Shown piece after piece: positions 4,748-5,118 of a DNA stretch of 5,118 nt (position 1 is its first letter; every line of letters starts with the position of its first letter). The position numbers and the translations under genes were made by a program. The stretch is from assembly GCA_030453005.1 (NCBI GenBank), contig JAKDLE010000278.1, forward strand, positions 1-5,118, written 5' to 3'. The stretch comes from Pseudonocardia sp. GTDB lineage: Bacteria > Actinomycetota > Actinomycetes > Mycobacteriales > Pseudonocardiaceae. The notes beneath the pieces are model-generated. The model had not been told where the DNA came from and searched no databases. It saw nothing but the letters and a program-made list of their open reading frames with translations.

Positions 4748-5118
4748 GTGCCCTCCGTCGACGTGGTGGACGAGACGTTCCTGGCGGTGCCACCCGCGGT
4801 GGTCGCCGCCGAGTTCGCGACGCCCACCCACTGGTCGCGGTGGTGGCCGGACCTGAGCCTGGAGATCGACACCGACCGCGGGGTGCAGGGTGTCCGGTGG
4901 ACGGTGCGCGGGGCGTTGGTGGGCAGCATGGAGGTGTGGCTGGAGCCCGTGCTCGACGGCACCGTCCTGCACTACTTCCTGCGCGCCGATCCGGCGGGCG
5001 CCGACGGTCGGGCCGCCCCGGCCGCACCACGCCGGGGCGCGGCGGAGGCCCGGCGCAGGCAGCGTGCGGCCAAGGCGATCGCGTTCGCCTGCAAGGACCG
5101 GCTGGAGGCGGGACGCGC
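4748..5118 (+). CDS. SRPBCC (START-like) family protein, 3' end cut by window
   Basis: 123 codons are present and the frame is open to the window edge. Visible traits of the SRPBCC/polyketide-cyclase-like fold are an early beta strand (ETFLAVPPAVV, 9-19), a Trp-rich turn after helix 1 (HWSRWWPDL, 28-36), and alternating strands GVRWTVRGALVGSMEVWLEP (48-67) and TVLHYFLRADP (72-82). A basic, Arg/Ala-rich helix (95-123) probably leads into the C-terminal helix. Members bind hydrophobic ligands in a central cavity; no ligand or catalytic residue can be named here. I think it corresponds to one of the small proteins next to fadD15 in mycobacteria (the Rv2186c/Rv2185c region), where lipid handling would make sense, but I could not align them. 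GTG at 4748 is the first sensible start. The upstream AGG at 4736-4738 is a weak ribosome site. The charged linker at about 85-108 looks lineage-specific. Confidence 0.75.
   Translation, partial: MPSVDVVDETFLAVPPAVVAAEFATPTHWSRWWPDLSLEIDTDRGVQGVRWTVRGALVGSMEVWLEPVLDGTVLHYFLRADPAGADGRAAPAAPRRGAAEARRRQRAAKAIAFACKDRLEAGR

Noticed and set aside
4645..4962. Longer N-terminus for the acyl-CoA ligase
   Set aside because: The GTG at 4644 has a near-perfect Shine-Dalgarno and yields the usual family length. The extension would overlap the SRPBCC gene antisense and lacks homology-like sequence.
1..5118. tRNA, rRNA, CRISPR array, insertion sequence, phage or toxin-antitoxin genes
   Set aside because: I looked for cloverleaf-like arms, regularly spaced repeats, transposase-like frames and terminal inverted repeats on both strands and found none that could be supported.

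Overview
The window comes from a very G+C-rich actinobacterium. By eye it is above 70% G+C, with strong G/C third-position bias and frequent GTG starts. The best clue to lineage is a phosphatidyl-myo-inositol mannosyltransferase (PimB'-like) facing a FadD15-like acyl-CoA ligase, with a small SRPBCC protein beyond it. From memory this order resembles the Rv2188c-Rv2187-Rv2186c/Rv2185c region of Mycobacterium tuberculosis. That points to Mycobacteriales/Pseudonocardiales; a Pseudonocardia-type genome is a guess, not a demonstration.

Layout from left to right. Positions 1-138 are a G-rich stretch with no gene I can support. Positions 139-993 (minus) encode a class I SAM-dependent methyltransferase with a His-Gly repeat near its N-terminus. 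Positions 994-1104 are a 111-bp gap that contains an A+T-richer island with inverted repeats and a likely leaderless promoter. Positions 1105-1692 (minus) encode an XRE-type HTH regulator with a C-terminal cupin domain. Only 22 bp (1693-1714) separate it from the divergent mannosyltransferase at 1715-2872 (plus). That gene overlaps tail-to-tail, by 28 bp, with the acyl-CoA ligase at 2845-4644 (minus). A 103-bp divergent intergenic region (4645-4747) with a 12-bp palindrome leads to an SRPBCC gene at 4748 (plus) that is cut by the window end.

The right-hand part (mannosyltransferase, acyl-CoA ligase, SRPBCC protein) looks like conserved envelope-lipid housekeeping. The left-hand part (XRE-cupin regulator plus methyltransferase) looks like a small co-oriented accessory cassette, probably self-regulated and sensing or modifying a small molecule. 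Three starts (methyltransferase, regulator, mannosyltransferase) share one arrangement: a TAnnnT -10-like hexamer, exactly six bases, then the start codon. This is what leaderless actinobacterial transcripts look like. At 1693-1714 two such promoters lie back to back and share a TA step. A run of G-heavy codons near the mannosyltransferase 3' end may be a sequence-quality artefact. I saw no RNA gene, CRISPR array, insertion sequence or phage gene, and no clearly novel multi-gene system.
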